The notes beneath the pieces were generated by a model, which was not told the origin of the DNA, made no database searches, and worked only from the letters and a program-made list of their open reading frames with translations. Below are positions 45,098 through 55,913 of a DNA stretch of 64,000 nt, one piece after another. The translations under genes were made by a program, and so were the position numbers. How positions within the stretch are numbered: position 1 is the stretch's first letter; each line of letters opens with the position of its first letter. Source of the DNA: Ascarosepion bandense (lineage: Eukaryota > Mollusca > Cephalopoda > Sepiida > Sepiidae); assembly GCA_037127315.1 (NCBI GenBank), contig JBBBDQ010000347.1, positions 350,001-414,000 on the forward strand, given 5' to 3'.

Positions 45098-45123
45098 TTG
45101 ATAATGGCTTATGTGAGCCGAAA
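45098..45123 (+). ncRNA. Hammerhead-like box in Penelope leader, plus copy
   Basis: TTGATAA, then a GGCT/AGCC stem, then GAAA. It lies between the RT remnant and the N-terminal ORF segment, the position where Penelope leader hammerheads occur. Two core substitutions make it probably inactive. Confidence 0.3.
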
Positions 45124-45297
45124 GCTTAGACCTGATAAAAAATTCAACAAATACTGTGATTTTTTGTTGTCTTTTAACGACATCACCATCAAGTATATCA
45201 GACGGTATGAACGGATCCTACACAAAATGAATAGACAAAACTTGTCTATATTATTCAATGAAACCTGCATTAATGAAAAAATGCTGCCAAAATACAC

Positions 45298-45299
<2 letters not shown>

Positions 45300-45336
<37 letters not shown>
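45300..45336. repeat. (TA)n microsatellite
   Basis: About 36 bp, between the Penelope arm and the next inverted repeat. Confidence 0.9.
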
Positions 45337-45340
<4 letters not shown>

Positions 45341-45668
45341 AATTCTTTGAACATTATTCTTTATCGATACTCATATTTAAGTAGATATTCTGTTTTTAAT
45401 GAAACAGTATTATATATTTATTACAACCGGCCTGCTTATTTACGATAGTCGAGAGGTCTAAGACGTGACTAGATCAAATAGTAGCTTCTACTACATAGAT
45501 AGCGGTCACAGGTTTGAAACCTGCCGAATGGCGCATATTTTCGTAATAAAAATTTATCGTAAATAATCAGGCCGGTAGAAATAAATGTATAATACTGTTT
45601 CATTAGGAAACAGAATATCTACTTAAATACGAGTATCGATAAAAAATAATGTTCAACCAATTCATTTT
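45336..45668 (+). repeat. tRNA-like sequence inside an inverted repeat
   Basis: Arms 45336-45445 and 45557-45668 are inverted copies (gaacattatt-tttatcgatac, taagtagatattctgttt, accggcctg-ttatttacga). Between them is a perfect A box, tagtcgagagg (45446-45456), and a B box with one change, ggtttgaaacc (45511-45521), spaced as in a Ser/Leu-type tRNA. A partial match, acggatagtcgagagg, lies in the tandem repeat at 54.4 kb. It is a SINE-like unit, not a functional tRNA. Confidence 0.55.
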
Positions 45669-45677
45669 TTTATATTT

Positions 45678-45685
<8 letters not shown>

Positions 45686-45740
<55 letters not shown>
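45686..45740. repeat. (TA)n microsatellite
   Basis: 55 bp of AT repeat directly after the tRNA-like inverted repeat. Confidence 0.95.
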
Positions 45741-45744
<4 letters not shown>

Positions 45745-45746
<2 letters not shown>

Positions 45747-46850
45747 TGACTGAAAATTGTATTGAAGCTAAAAATTAATTATAAAAAAACGATTTGCATA
45801 AAGAAATCTGACAGAGTATATGAACTCGGTTTCGTTCCGTAGATATAAACTCGTATGTTGTGTCTTGGTGTTAGTGGGTAATGTTGATCTAGATCTTGAG
45901 TTTTCGTACATCAGGTGAAATATTGTCTTTACATTTTATGTGTTAAATTGTCTGATCGCATTAAATCAGATGAGAAAATTGTCAAACTCCGTAGGTGGTA
46001 GCTGCTTACATCATCCGAGACGTGATAAATAGTGTTAAAAGAAAGCAGGTTAGAAAAAATCGATATATGATATAATTATGACATTTGTTTTTAGAATGTC
46101 TTAGTTCTCTTTGTACTCTAACGCGATATTTTGATAAAATAGGAATAGATAGCATATTGTAACGGATTTAGGTTGACAAAAAATAGTTAGATCATGAAGA
46201 CGCGATTCGAATGATGATTCTTGAAAAAAACGGAAATGATCTCGTGATAAGAGACTAGTAACCAAAATGAAATTACAAGGTCAGAATTTTCACATGTAAG
46301 ACACTTCAAACGTTTCCTGAGATTACTTTTTTATTGAAAACTAGAGAATTCAAAAAGCCCCTTGAAAATTTTATATGCCCCTAATGGTTTTATTTCGTGA
46401 TTCTTTTATTTGCAGTAAATTATCTTAATTGTTTTTTATGTAATGAATATATAATGAACATGAACATACCTTGTTTCCCCCTCATTGTAATGGGATTGGC
46501 TAGTATCAACCATATATACAGACAAAGACAAGGACGTGAGTGAGTGAGACAGATCTAGAGATCTATCACTAGAGGTCTCCTGGTTACGCCTACGTCTCGG
46601 GACACAACATACGACGAATACAACTACGGACTAGATTTTTCTGCCGGATTACATTTGCCTTAACCATTTAACAACCTCGTATTGATATATATACCATCCC
46701 GGGATATATCAGTTTTTTATTTGGCTTTAATCAGATTTATTTTTCTTTTTTACCATCCATTTAAAAATATTTTGCTTGTTCTTTCTTTTTCTTTCTTTCT
46801 TTGGGTTATGTTTCCTGCTTTCATTTGACCGCTTCTCCGGGGCACCTTGA
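45745..46850. other. Intergenic DNA, no gene seen
   Basis: A patch at 46480-46690 (ttggctagtatcaaccatat, atacagacaaag) could be LTR-like but no ends were identified. Confidence 0.35.
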
Positions 46851-46853
46851 CGT

Positions 46854-46930
46854 GATATAGTGGTTAGCAAGCTTGTTCTTGCTTGAATCCTTACACTTCA
46901 GTAGTGAGTTCGATCCTCACTGAGTGACCC
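46854..46930 (+). repeat. tRNA-derived SINE head
   Basis: A box tgatatagtggttagca at 46854-46870 and B box gagttcgatcctc at 46907-46919 have ordinary tRNA spacing and at most one mismatch each. A cloverleaf with matched acceptor stem is not apparent, and unique-looking DNA (ttccggctttgggccgtatc) follows, as in a SINE body. Confidence 0.6.
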
Positions 46931-46934
46931 ATAA

Positions 46935-47825
46935 TTCCGGCTTTGGGCCGTATCTAAACATTTCTTCGAAAATCACCATTTTTCTGCGTCTCTTTCTTTG
47001 ATCTGATTCCATTTTTCTCATCGAAGTTATTTTAAAAATGTTCTTCCTTTTATGCTTTTTTAGTTGTTTCTTTTTTTTAAATGTCATTTCGTTTTCTTGA
47101 TCGATTAAAAATTATTCCCTTTTCGTTTATTCTTTCTTATCGAAACAAATTTTGAAAGATTTATCTATTTTCCTTTCTATTTTTTTCCTTATTTCTTTCT
47201 TTGATCTCATTTCATTTAGTCGGCTAAGCTGGTTTATATAATTTATACTTTTATACTTTATTTTTATACTTTCTCTTTTATATTCTTACCTTATTTGTTC
47301 GCTCTGATTTGATTTTCTTCAACGAAGCTAATTTTATTTGTCTACCGCTCTTTCTTATTTTATTTGATCTGATTATATATTTCCTATCTAAACCAATTTC
47401 AGGATGGTCTTCCTTTTTTTCTTTTTACAATCTTTCTTTTTTTTCTTGTTACTTTCTTTCTTCTTTGTCTTTCTCATTCTTTCTTTGACCTGATTTCTTC
47501 TTCTCAGAAGCCAGGCTTTACTTCTCCGTTCTTTCTTTTGATTTATTTTCCTATTTGCTAAAACTCTATAATTATTTTTTTATTTTATTTCGTCTTCTTT
47601 TCAGAAGCCAATTTTTATATGTTATCTTTTTTCTTTCTATCATTTATTTTTATTGTTTCTTGTCAAGGTATATTTTATTGTTCATCTATTTATTCAAATA
47701 TTATTTATTTTGTTTCATCAATAACAATTTATTATTTCCATTTTCTTTCTCTAATTTATTTTTCTTTCATCTGATTTTAGTTTTGTTTTCTAATTTTCGT
47801 CTTTTTCATTTTTTTTTTTTAATCA
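46935..47825. other. T-rich pyrimidine DNA
   Basis: Repeated ttctttctttgatctgattt-c motifs give a loose, degenerate tandem character. No gene. Confidence 0.45.
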
Positions 47826-47827
47826 TT

Positions 47828-47885
47828 TCACCCCGAGCAAGGCGGAAATGCCACTGATGTGCAGGGGGTTACATAAATGTAAAAA
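47828..47885 (-). repeat. Jockey-like LINE 3' tail, inverted
   Basis: Reverse complement of the shared tail: caccccgagcaaggcgg and ccactgatgtgcagggggtt. Confidence 0.6.
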
Positions 47886-48049
47886 GATTAATTAGAAAAG
47901 AGTGAAGAGTACAGACTAGTTAAAAAGGAACAATAGAAAGCAGGTGCGATGACAGATACATAGGTGGAGAGAAAGGGAAGGTTATACAAGGGTGGGGAGA
48001 GAGCTAGAGTCCAGTGGTTAGTAGATTTTTCACATGAATTACTGGTTGC

Positions 48050-48600
48050 TTCCTCACATTAACGTGGTTGATACTGACTTGGCAGACCGGCTGCAGCCGC
48101 TCTCACACCGGCGTGATGTAGCTTCCCTGTGCCTCTTCTACAAGTACTTTCATGGCTTCTGCTCCGATGAGTTTAGATCACTGGTGCCGCCTAAGCACGA
48201 ATTTACACGAGATACTAGATTAGCAACTAGGTCCCACCCTTTTACAGTTAAACAAATAAGATGTAACCGTAAATTCTACTCCAACAGCTTCTTTTCTCGC
48301 GCTTCCCGCCTGTGGAACTCCCTTCCACAAGTCTGCTTTCCCGACAGTTACAATCTCCAGGTGTTTAAATGTAGGGTCAATAGACACCTCCTATCACACT
48401 AACTCCCAACTATTCTCACAACACTCTCATCTACCCAACCCTCATTCTCGGTATCCTCACCCGCCTATCACCCACCCTCTGTTATTTCCTATATTTAATC
48501 AGCTTTTCTCCACTCTACGTAGCCCCCTGCACAGTAGTGGCAGTGACATGCCTTGCTCGGGGTGAAACGCTTATAAAAAAAAAAAAATTATTATTATTAT
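48050..48600 (+). pseudogene. Jockey-like LINE 3' end, copy A
   Basis: The frame is open: DLADRLQPLSHRRDVASLCL, FYKYFHGFCSDEFRSLVPPK, TRLATRSHPFTVKQIRC, FFSRASRLWNSLPQVCFPD, NLQVFKCRVNRHLLSH, stop. This is the intact last ~110 residues of the LINE protein, followed by the 3' tail (ctacgtagccccctgcacag) and a poly-A/(ATT)n end at 48570-48616. No RT palm is present; it is a 5'-truncated insertion and nearly identical to copy B. Confidence 0.8.
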
Positions 48601-48619
48601 TATTATTATTATTATTTCG

Positions 48620-49280
48620 ATATCTGCTATGGTCATATTATCTATCAAATCTGCGAGAAGATTTAAGGCATGTTGTGATGTATTATTATGTCTACATTAC
48701 ATTATTTGTTTTTCTATATCCCACAGCATCACTGGTGTTATATAGATATAGTTCTTCTTAGGGATCGGGCTGAACTTATCAAGAAAATTTTAAGCTAAGA
48801 TCTTTAGTTATTTATTCAATGTGTTGGTTTGTTACACATTTTTCATTCCTAGCGCACCCATTATTACTGGTATTATATTTAATTAGTAGGCAGGTTTTTT
48901 TTTCGGTTTTTGACAATTATGTCCGGTCTATTTGCTTCAGTGTTCCTGTCTGTAAAATCTGTCTATTCCCACAGATTTGTGATCTTTTCTATGGTTAAAT
49001 CTCATGGAACTGTTGTCTTGTACTGCTGAAAAGATATGTAACTGATCTGAATTATTATTATTTTTTTTTTTTTTACATTTATGTTACCCTTGATGCAGAA
49101 AGCGTTATTGCAATTGATTATATTTATACTCTCAAAATGTGGCAAGTTGGTTACTATGTAACAGAGAACGTTCACAAGACCAACGATACAGTATTATCAA
49201 TAATGACTACCTGTACCTGTTTCAAACAAGCTTTGGTTTCGTTTTTCGACTAACGATGGCGTCCAATTAAATGTTCGAAT
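48620..49280. other. Intergenic DNA between two LINE copies
   Basis: Nothing recognised. Confidence 0.4.
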
Positions 49281-49284
49281 TAGA

Positions 49285-49785
49285 GTTTCTCTCACACCGG
49301 CGTGATGTGGCTTCCCTGTGCCTCTTCTACAAGTACTTTCATGGCTTCTGCTCCGATGAGCTTAGATCACTGGTGCCGCCTAAGCACGAATTTACACGAG
49401 ATACTAGATTAGCAACTAGGTCCCACCCTTTTACAGTTAAACAAATAAGATGTAACCGTAAATTCTACTCCAACAGCTTCTTTTCTCGCGCTTCCCGCCT
49501 GTGGAACTCCCTTCCACAAGTCTGCTTTCCCGACAGTTACAATCTCCAGGTGTTTAAATGTAGGGTCAATAGACACCTCCTATCACACTAACTCCCAACT
49601 ATTCTCACAACACTCTCATCTACCCAACCCTCATTCTCGGTATCCTTACCCGCCTATCACCCACCCTCTGTTATTTCCTATATTTAATCAGCCTTTCTCC
49701 ACTCTACGTAGCCCCCTGCACAGTAGTGGCAGTGACATGCCTTGCTCGGGGTGAAACGCTTATAAAAAAAATAAAAAAAAAATAT
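49285..49785 (+). pseudogene. Jockey-like LINE 3' end, copy B
   Basis: From ctctcacaccggcgtgatgt onward it matches copy A with only a few substitutions (for example F to L in SDELRSLVPP) through the poly-A at 49764. It is truncated about 30 bp further in than copy A. The two copies are about 1.2 kb apart. Confidence 0.8.
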
Positions 49786-50078
49786 AAACGATCTTTTTTT
49801 ATAATTCAGTAATATTTTATTCATTGAATTTCCTGCGAGAACAAGAACTAATTGAAATACAGACGAACAGTATTTAATTTAAAAAAATAAAAATACGTAA
49901 ATCACGAAGAAAATAAAATGATGTATACTACTTTTGATGATTAAATATATAATACTTATTTATGAGGCTTGTTAAATGGTGGTTGACGCTTATTGACAAA
50001 TGCATCTTTCAGTCGATTACTTTTATATTTTCTATGCTCCACAGGTAGTGCAGAGAATAATCTCAAATTAATAAAGAT

Positions 50079-50079
<1 letters not shown>

Positions 50080-50112
<33 letters not shown>

Positions 50113-50116
50113 ACAC

Positions 50117-50151
<35 letters not shown>

Positions 50152-50192
50152 CGTGTGTGTGTGCGTGTGTGTGTGTGTGTGTGCGTGCGTGC
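50080..50192. repeat. (TA)n then (GT)n microsatellite
   Basis: TA repeats at 50080-50130 (one interruption) followed by GT/GC repeats to 50192. Confidence 0.95.
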
Positions 50193-50209
50193 TATAGGGA
50201 AATAAAAGA

Positions 50210-50400
50210 ACAGATAAACTAAAACCTACTGTTCGTAGCATTTAATTTTATAAAAATTGACAAATAATGAGTAGAGCTTAATATTGTAATTTTCTTATTA
50301 CATTTCATAACAAATTTCTTGTTTCAGAAAATTAATCCTCGGGTGATATTTTAAAATAGATGTTGAAAATGATTTATTTTCGAAAATATAAAATGAATTC
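50210..50400 (-). repeat. Dispersed repeat, second copy of 10798-11020
   Basis: Inverted match to 10798-11020, including agagcttaatattgtaattt and aaaatgatttattttc. The hammerhead-like box is decayed here (ccgagga...ctgaaac). Confidence 0.5.
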
Positions 50401-50404
50401 ATAG

Positions 50405-51015
50405 TCATTCAGAAAGTTAAGGAGGGTTGGTTGGAAGAATTTAATCAATATGATTATGTGTGTCTGTATTACTCAATCAAAAGTGAAAATTATGTCGAAC
50501 TATGACGTTGAACATTTAGGTAGCATGAAAGAAATTTTTGACAATTTTTATTTGTCTGGGGAAGATACATACTAAAAAATATATTCAAATGTGTAGAAAC
50601 AGGTTTTTGACAGCAGGTCAGATTTTAGGAATTTTAATTTTCTTTTTCGTGTATTTGTGAAAGGGACTAAATTTTTAAATTAAAATTTGAATGAGGTAAT
50701 TATTAAGTAGTTATATTAGAGTTATGAAACCAAGTAATTAATGTGATATCAATATTAATAGAATAATTATTACGTGCTATTAGAGCGCAAATTATAATGG
50801 GACATTATAATTAAATTTTAAAGTGAAATATTTTTGGTGCTTTCATAAAACTGTCAATTAACTTCTATTGTTTAGTAGTAATTATTTTCAATGAAAAGAG
50901 CCTTCAGCTTAGTTCATTATCATTAATACCAGTCATGAAAGATCTTGCTGCGTGTTTGTTCTTTTCTTGTGAATTATTAAATTAATTTACTTTTAACAAT
51001 AACTATGTCATCGAG
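50405..51015. other. AT-rich intergenic DNA
   Basis: No gene or known repeat seen. Confidence 0.4.

Positions 51016-51018
<3 letters not shown>

Positions 51019-51069
<51 letters not shown>
51019..51069. repeat. (TA)n microsatellite
   Basis: About 50 bp of AT repeat. Confidence 0.95.
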
Positions 51070-51072
<3 letters not shown>

Positions 51073-51189
51073 AAAAACTTATAGCTATACTTGTTTTGAA
51101 AAACACTCTGCGTATCTACGTGGAAGGAAAAATGGTTGTAAAAAAAAAAGAGGAAAGCATATGAACACCAGCCAAAGGAATTCAAACTG

Positions 51190-51409
51190 AGTCAGCACGT
51201 AGCCCAAAGAAAAAACCCGAGACGTGTAATCAATAACAAAAAAGCGCTCAACACGTAAGCAGAACAGAATTAGTAAAGTGTAGCTAGTGAGCCAACAAAC
51301 CTACCAAGATTTCACTTCAGCGGATCTTCAGGGAACGTTGGAGCCAACGTTACCTGAAGATCCGCTTACGTGAAAACTTGGTAGTTTTGTTGGCTCACTA
51401 GTTATAGTT

Positions 51410-51411
<2 letters not shown>
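51190..51411 (+). repeat. Palindromic repeat, family B, second copy
   Basis: The left flank (cacgtagcccaaagaaaaaa, gagacgtgtaa) is the inverse of 14475-14560. The palindrome arms (51290-51345 and 51350-51405) share gtgagccaacaaacctacca and atcttcaggg. The right arm has GAGCCAAC, CTGAAGA, TGAAAAC, a hairpin, and GTTGGCTC, so the stem I pairing of the hammerhead-like layout is kept while stem II is lost. Confidence 0.6.

Positions 51412-51470
<59 letters not shown>
51412..51470. repeat. (TA)n microsatellite
   Basis: 59 bp of AT repeat directly after the palindrome, then (ATC)n. Confidence 0.95.
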
Positions 51471-51471
<1 letters not shown>

Positions 51472-51480
51472 TCATCATCA

Positions 51481-51520
51481 TCAAGCAGTGAAGAATATAT
51501 ATATATTCTTCACTGCTTGA
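51481..51520. repeat. Perfect 40-bp palindrome
   Basis: tcaagcagtgaagaatatat followed immediately by its exact reverse complement. Confidence 0.9.
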
Positions 51521-51899
51521 CGACATATACCCATAAATTTGTTTTTATGTGTGTGAATGGTGTCAACGTTTCTTCATACTGAGGTTACAAGGTTGATAGA
51601 TTTCTGGTTGCCGCTTCCTGACTCTTATGTAAGTGTCTGGAGAGTCTGCTCTGATCAATAGTCGAATAATATCCGGGTTCTTGCAGTGCCATGTTGCGCA
51701 TGAATGGCTTTTTCCGTAAGCACCTCCGGTATGCAATAATAGTAGTCTGCTGTCTGCGCCAGTTCTCCTCCGATACATATTACAATTTGACGACGACAGA
51801 GTGCTACTACTATCCTAAACTTCTCCTTGCCAAAGTTACACACTATGATGATAAGCAACCAAAGATATAAAACTAAACCAGCCCAACAAAAAAACACCT

Positions 51900-53400
51900 T
51901 ATCACCTCAACCAAATCTGTGGTATTCGTACATTCGGACTGGCAAATCGTTCCTTTTCGAAAAATAACCGGACATCCTAGCTTTATGCGAAACTCATCTT
52001 AACTCTAAATTGCTAGCTTCTGATTTCTCTATTCCCGGCTGCCTTTTTCTGTTTAGGTATGAATCTAATGACCGCATGTTTGGCCTTAAAGTTTATGTCT
52101 ACAAACATCTTTCGCTATCAGGAAGGGGGGGGGTCTCTCTTGAATCTCCAGACCGTTCTTACATATATTTCTGTCTCTCTCTACTAAAACCAGTCAACCA
52201 TGGCTTCTTTCTCAATTGCTCTTTTTCCTGTCATGATTGTTGGCCATTTCAAGGCCGTTTCCTTACATCCGTTTGCAAATTTGTTTAAGTTCGGTGACTT
52301 TAATTCCTATCATGCAAAGTGGCTTAAACATTCTGATCCTGATCTTGCTGGCATGCGACCCCCGAATATATCATCGCCCTATTATTCTTATATTATGTTA
52401 TTGCTTTTCGGTAAAGTAGTCGAGGCTCTATTAAAATCTGATTTGATTAAGCATCTCAGCTCACATTAACTACTCTTTGACAAGCAATATGATGTGGTAG
52501 CGGTCTTCATTGAAAATGTATTTTCGACTTTAGAAGATAATGGTAGTGATCGTGCAGTGGCTTTAGATAACTCAAAAGTGTTTTCAAGTATTTGAAATTG
52601 TGGTTTTCTGCACAAAGTCTACTGCTACAGTATTACTAGACGATTATCTGATTTAATCTAATCCCTATCAAATCTTAAAATACAGATCCTTTTGAAAGGG
52701 TAAGCTCTCAGAACCTTCCACACAATCGCGGCTCTTCTTCAAGGCGTTATCCTAGGTTCTACGTTGTTTCTGATCTACATCAATGATCATCCTGATATAA
52801 TCATTTCCCAAGTAGACCTTTATGCAGATGACTCCACCACTTACAGTAATCTCAATAAGAAATCCACTTAGGTTGCTACTCTTAAAAAAGACTCTCAGTA
52901 AGTGGTTAACTGGGCGGGAAATAGTTTGTAAATTTGATGCCTCCAAAACAAAACTGTTTTAACTACTATTTGTCTATATTTCTGAGATGAGGTAGTCTTT
53001 ACAGTATTTACATTATTCGGACTATTTAAAAGGTTCGGTTCGAAATTCCTAGCAACTGAAGAAGGTCTGATCGTACAACGGCCGAAACGTCGCAACAAAG
53101 ATGAGGACAATAGTCCGAATAATGTAAATACTGCTTTAACTACTATAGACAAATTTTCCTGCACATCATCAGCATTTGATGAGAGTCTCTTAAAGAGCAA
53201 CACAATGCACCAATTTGACCTCACCTTTTTAAACCGCGTGAGATGGAACAACGACATTCATGTAATAACTGCATATACAACTATTTGGGTCACTACTTTG
53301 AAGCAGAATTTTTTCACATTTTTTTTTAAGAAAATGCGCACCAAACTCAATCCGAAACATACTTGTAGAAAATACAAGTTCAATAGCTTCATTCACATGT
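51900..53400 (+). pseudogene. Jockey-like LINE relic: endonuclease and RT
   Basis: The only copy with the endonuclease: LCETHLNSKLLASDFSIPGC (catalytic Glu of ETHL, by frameshift), then SYIYFCLSLL, FGDFNSYHAKWL (GDFN) and DPDLAGMR. RT pieces follow with large deletions: AVALDNSKVFSSI, LLQGVILGSTLFLIYINDHP (GVxxGS) and QVDLYADDSTTYSNL (YADD intact). After KTKLF the 165-bp palindrome at 52970-53134 intervenes; then MHQFDLTFLNRVRWNNDIHV continues the thumb region. Stops are numerous and the C-terminus is absent. Confidence 0.75.
52970..53134. mobile_element. 165-bp palindromic insertion, family P
   Basis: Flanked by the 12-bp direct repeat tttaactactat (52958-52969 and 53135-53146) within the Jockey-like relic, so both ends are defined. 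Inverted arms carry acagtatttacattattcgg and ctatt. The centre reads CTGAAGA, AGGTC...GGCC, GAAAC, GTCG. It codes for nothing. A 12-bp duplication fits target-primed insertion as used by Penelope-like or LINE machinery better than most DNA transposons. Confidence 0.8.
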
Positions 53401-53404
53401 AAAA

Positions 53405-53894
<490 letters not shown>

Positions 53895-53906
53895 TTTAAT
53901 TAGTTT

Positions 53907-53968
53907 ACAATGCGATACAGAAATTTTGTTTCGAGATTTAAAGTAATTATCTCCTCATCAGGCAATGT
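53907..53968 (-). ncRNA. Candidate type I hammerhead ribozyme
   Basis: Minus strand in order: ACATTGC (stem I 3' strand), CTGATGA, stem II GAGAT/ATCTC with one extra G before it, GAAA, a short stem III region (caaaatttctgt), cleavage triplet ATC, and GCATTGT. GCATTGT pairs with ACATTGC at six of seven positions. All core nucleotides and the NUH site are intact. It adjoins a (TA)n(GT)n tract, as Penelope ends do here. The bulged G in stem II and weak stem III lower confidence. Confidence 0.5.
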
Positions 53969-53974
53969 TAGATA

Positions 53975-54320
53975 ACATTTGTGATAATGATTTACATTTA
54001 AAAATAGTTAAAAATACGTTTGGTTATTAAATGGTTAATAATGAGTTGTTGCAGAAAAAATTGATCTTGGGCGTGTGCTTAATTTAACTAATCAGAATAA
54101 AGGTCGACTTTGAAAATTTAGAATATAGGCTAAATATAAGGGAAGTGCGGTATTCATACATATCAAAATAAAACTGTCATATTTACGGCTGGACAGCTAA
54201 CTCCGGTAAGAAGTATACATTTTAGTTATGAAGAAATACTCTTAGAGTTCTATGTATACTTGCACTTTAATTTTCTCATAAAAAAAAATCTTTTAGTCCT
54301 ATGTTAAAGGGACTTTTTTG
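53975..54320. other. Intergenic DNA
   Basis: No recognised element. It may be the remainder of the repeat that carries the hammerhead candidate. Confidence 0.35.
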
Positions 54321-54324
54321 TATG

Positions 54325-54709
54325 ATTAACGTATTTTAATATATTTTTTGGTTCTGAGTACATTTCATTATCAATTCATTATGTATTCTTAACACAAGCA
54401 TATGTATATATATATATATATATATACACTACTAACAATTTAGCTTGGCAAATACGGATAGTCGAGAGGAAAATGCAGTTTAAAAAACTGTGTTAATATG
54501 CGTGTGTTTCTCACACAATTAACGTATTTTAATATATTTTTTGGTTCTGAGTACATTTCATTATCAATTCATTATGTATTCTTAACACAAGCATATGTAT
54601 ATATATATATATATACACTACTAACAATTTAGCTTGGCAAATACGGATAGTCGAGAGGAAAATGCAGTTTAAAAAACTGTGTTAATATGCGTGTGTTTCT
54701 CACACAATT
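54325..54709. repeat. Tandem duplication, 193-bp unit
   Basis: Two copies, nearly identical apart from (TA)n length, start attaacgtattttaatatat at 54325 and 54518. Each contains ttctgagtacatttcattat, a (TA)n, cactactaacaatttagctt, an A-box-like tagtcgagagg, and gtgtgtttctcacacaatt. Confidence 0.9.
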
Positions 54710-54711
54710 TA

Positions 54712-55125
54712 GGTCTGTCAGTCAGAGAAATGCTCTTAATCAACACGCATTTTCTTTAAGTTTTTTTTTTTAGAATATTTTATTTTGTCGTAAATATATT
54801 TGGACATCATTGTGATAAGAACTGACACCATCGTTAATTGGTGCCACATTCAACGCATCGACCTTTTTCTTTTGAAATACCGATTACGAATATCCATTTG
54901 ATTAATACGAACAAAGGATACATGAGACAAAAGAAATGCATGAATTTTAAATGAGCTAACACTAGTTGGAAATAGTTACATTTAATAAAGGATTGATTCG
55001 ACGCAATTAGTTTGAATTTTATTTTGCATTTGATGACCAGAACTAGATCAATCTCTAACTACCCCACAAAAATAAACAAATAAAATAAAAAAGACTAAAA
55101 AAATTGCTGAGAAACGAAATTTAGT
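54712..55125. other. Intergenic DNA
   Basis: No recognised element. Confidence 0.35.
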
Positions 55126-55129
55126 TCAT

Positions 55130-55650
55130 TCTTCCTTGCTAGACAGTTATCCCGACAAAATCTGTTTTAAGTTATTTGCAATTTGCAGCCCTATCCGGGC
55201 AGTTCACTTTTATCTACTTGCAAACCGCCGTAATGTAACTTCACTGTGCACTTTCTATAACTATTTACATGCTAATTATTCTTTCCTCTTTTGTAGCTTA
55301 ACTACAATTGTCGGCCGGGTTTTAACATTTTACAGTTGAAATGACCAGAAGTAAGCACAAGTTTTTACCCTAAAAGTTTCTTCTCTCGACCACCATTCTT
55401 GTTTTATCGACAATTTTCATTTAGAAATGTACGTGCAAGGTCAATCATTATCTTTTTTCTTGGAGTAGATAGACTAAACTATCGCCCGGTTCACACTCCA
55501 CCCATGTCTATTTAACAGGTGTAGAGGCTCATCCCTTGTTCCCTGTTTAGGATGTGGTTTCCGGCTTTCCTTTTTCTAATATTTTCACTCTTATGTAGCC
55601 CCCTGCACATCAGTGGCGTTACCGCCTTGCTCGGGGTGATATGATTAAAA
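55130..55650 (+). pseudogene. Decayed Jockey-like LINE 3' end
   Basis: LLANRRNVTSLCTFYNYLHA parallels LSHRRDVASLCLFYKYFHG of copy A. The remainder of the C-terminus is unreadable, but the 3' tail from gcccggttcacactccaccc to ccttgctcggggtgatatga (55484-55650) is well kept and matches 6245-6415. Confidence 0.65.
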
Positions 55651-55911
55651 AAAGAAAAAATTCCTTTTCTTTTTTACTTGTCTTAATGTATCCTTTTTCT
55701 CATCTTCTATTAGTAAATATTAAAGTAAATGATCTAAATATAGTGGATCAGGCGACGAAATTTACACTGCGATAAATAGACACTCTAAAATTCTATAGAC
55801 TACACATGACCTAAAGATAATTTTTTTTTATCAAGACACAGATAGTTGCCACTCTATTATGGACATGATAGCCACTCTTATATTTCGGTATGTTCAGGCG
55901 ATGTTGCAAAA

Positions 55912-55913
<2 letters not shown>

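Larger units (their letters stand above)
43479..45271. repeat. Inverted repeat of Penelope RT/leader segment
   Basis: Arms 43479-43954 and 44796-45271 (476 bp each) are inverted copies with no difference that I noticed, separated by 841 bp of RT coding sequence. Each arm holds RT sequence up to GVS, a junction, and a leader with a hammerhead-like box and the segment LRPDKKFNKYCDF...LFNETCIN. This is like the inverted, partial extra copies known at the 5' side of Penelope insertions. Confidence 0.85.

Noticed and set aside
45446..45530. Functional tRNA gene
   Set aside because: Boxes fit, but no matched acceptor stem or clear anticodon arm is visible and the flanks are an inverted repeat.
52970..53134. 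Calling family P a true hammerhead ribozyme
   Set aside because: CTGAAGA and GAAAC are present, but GTC follows at once, leaving no loop for stem III, and no stem I complement is found.
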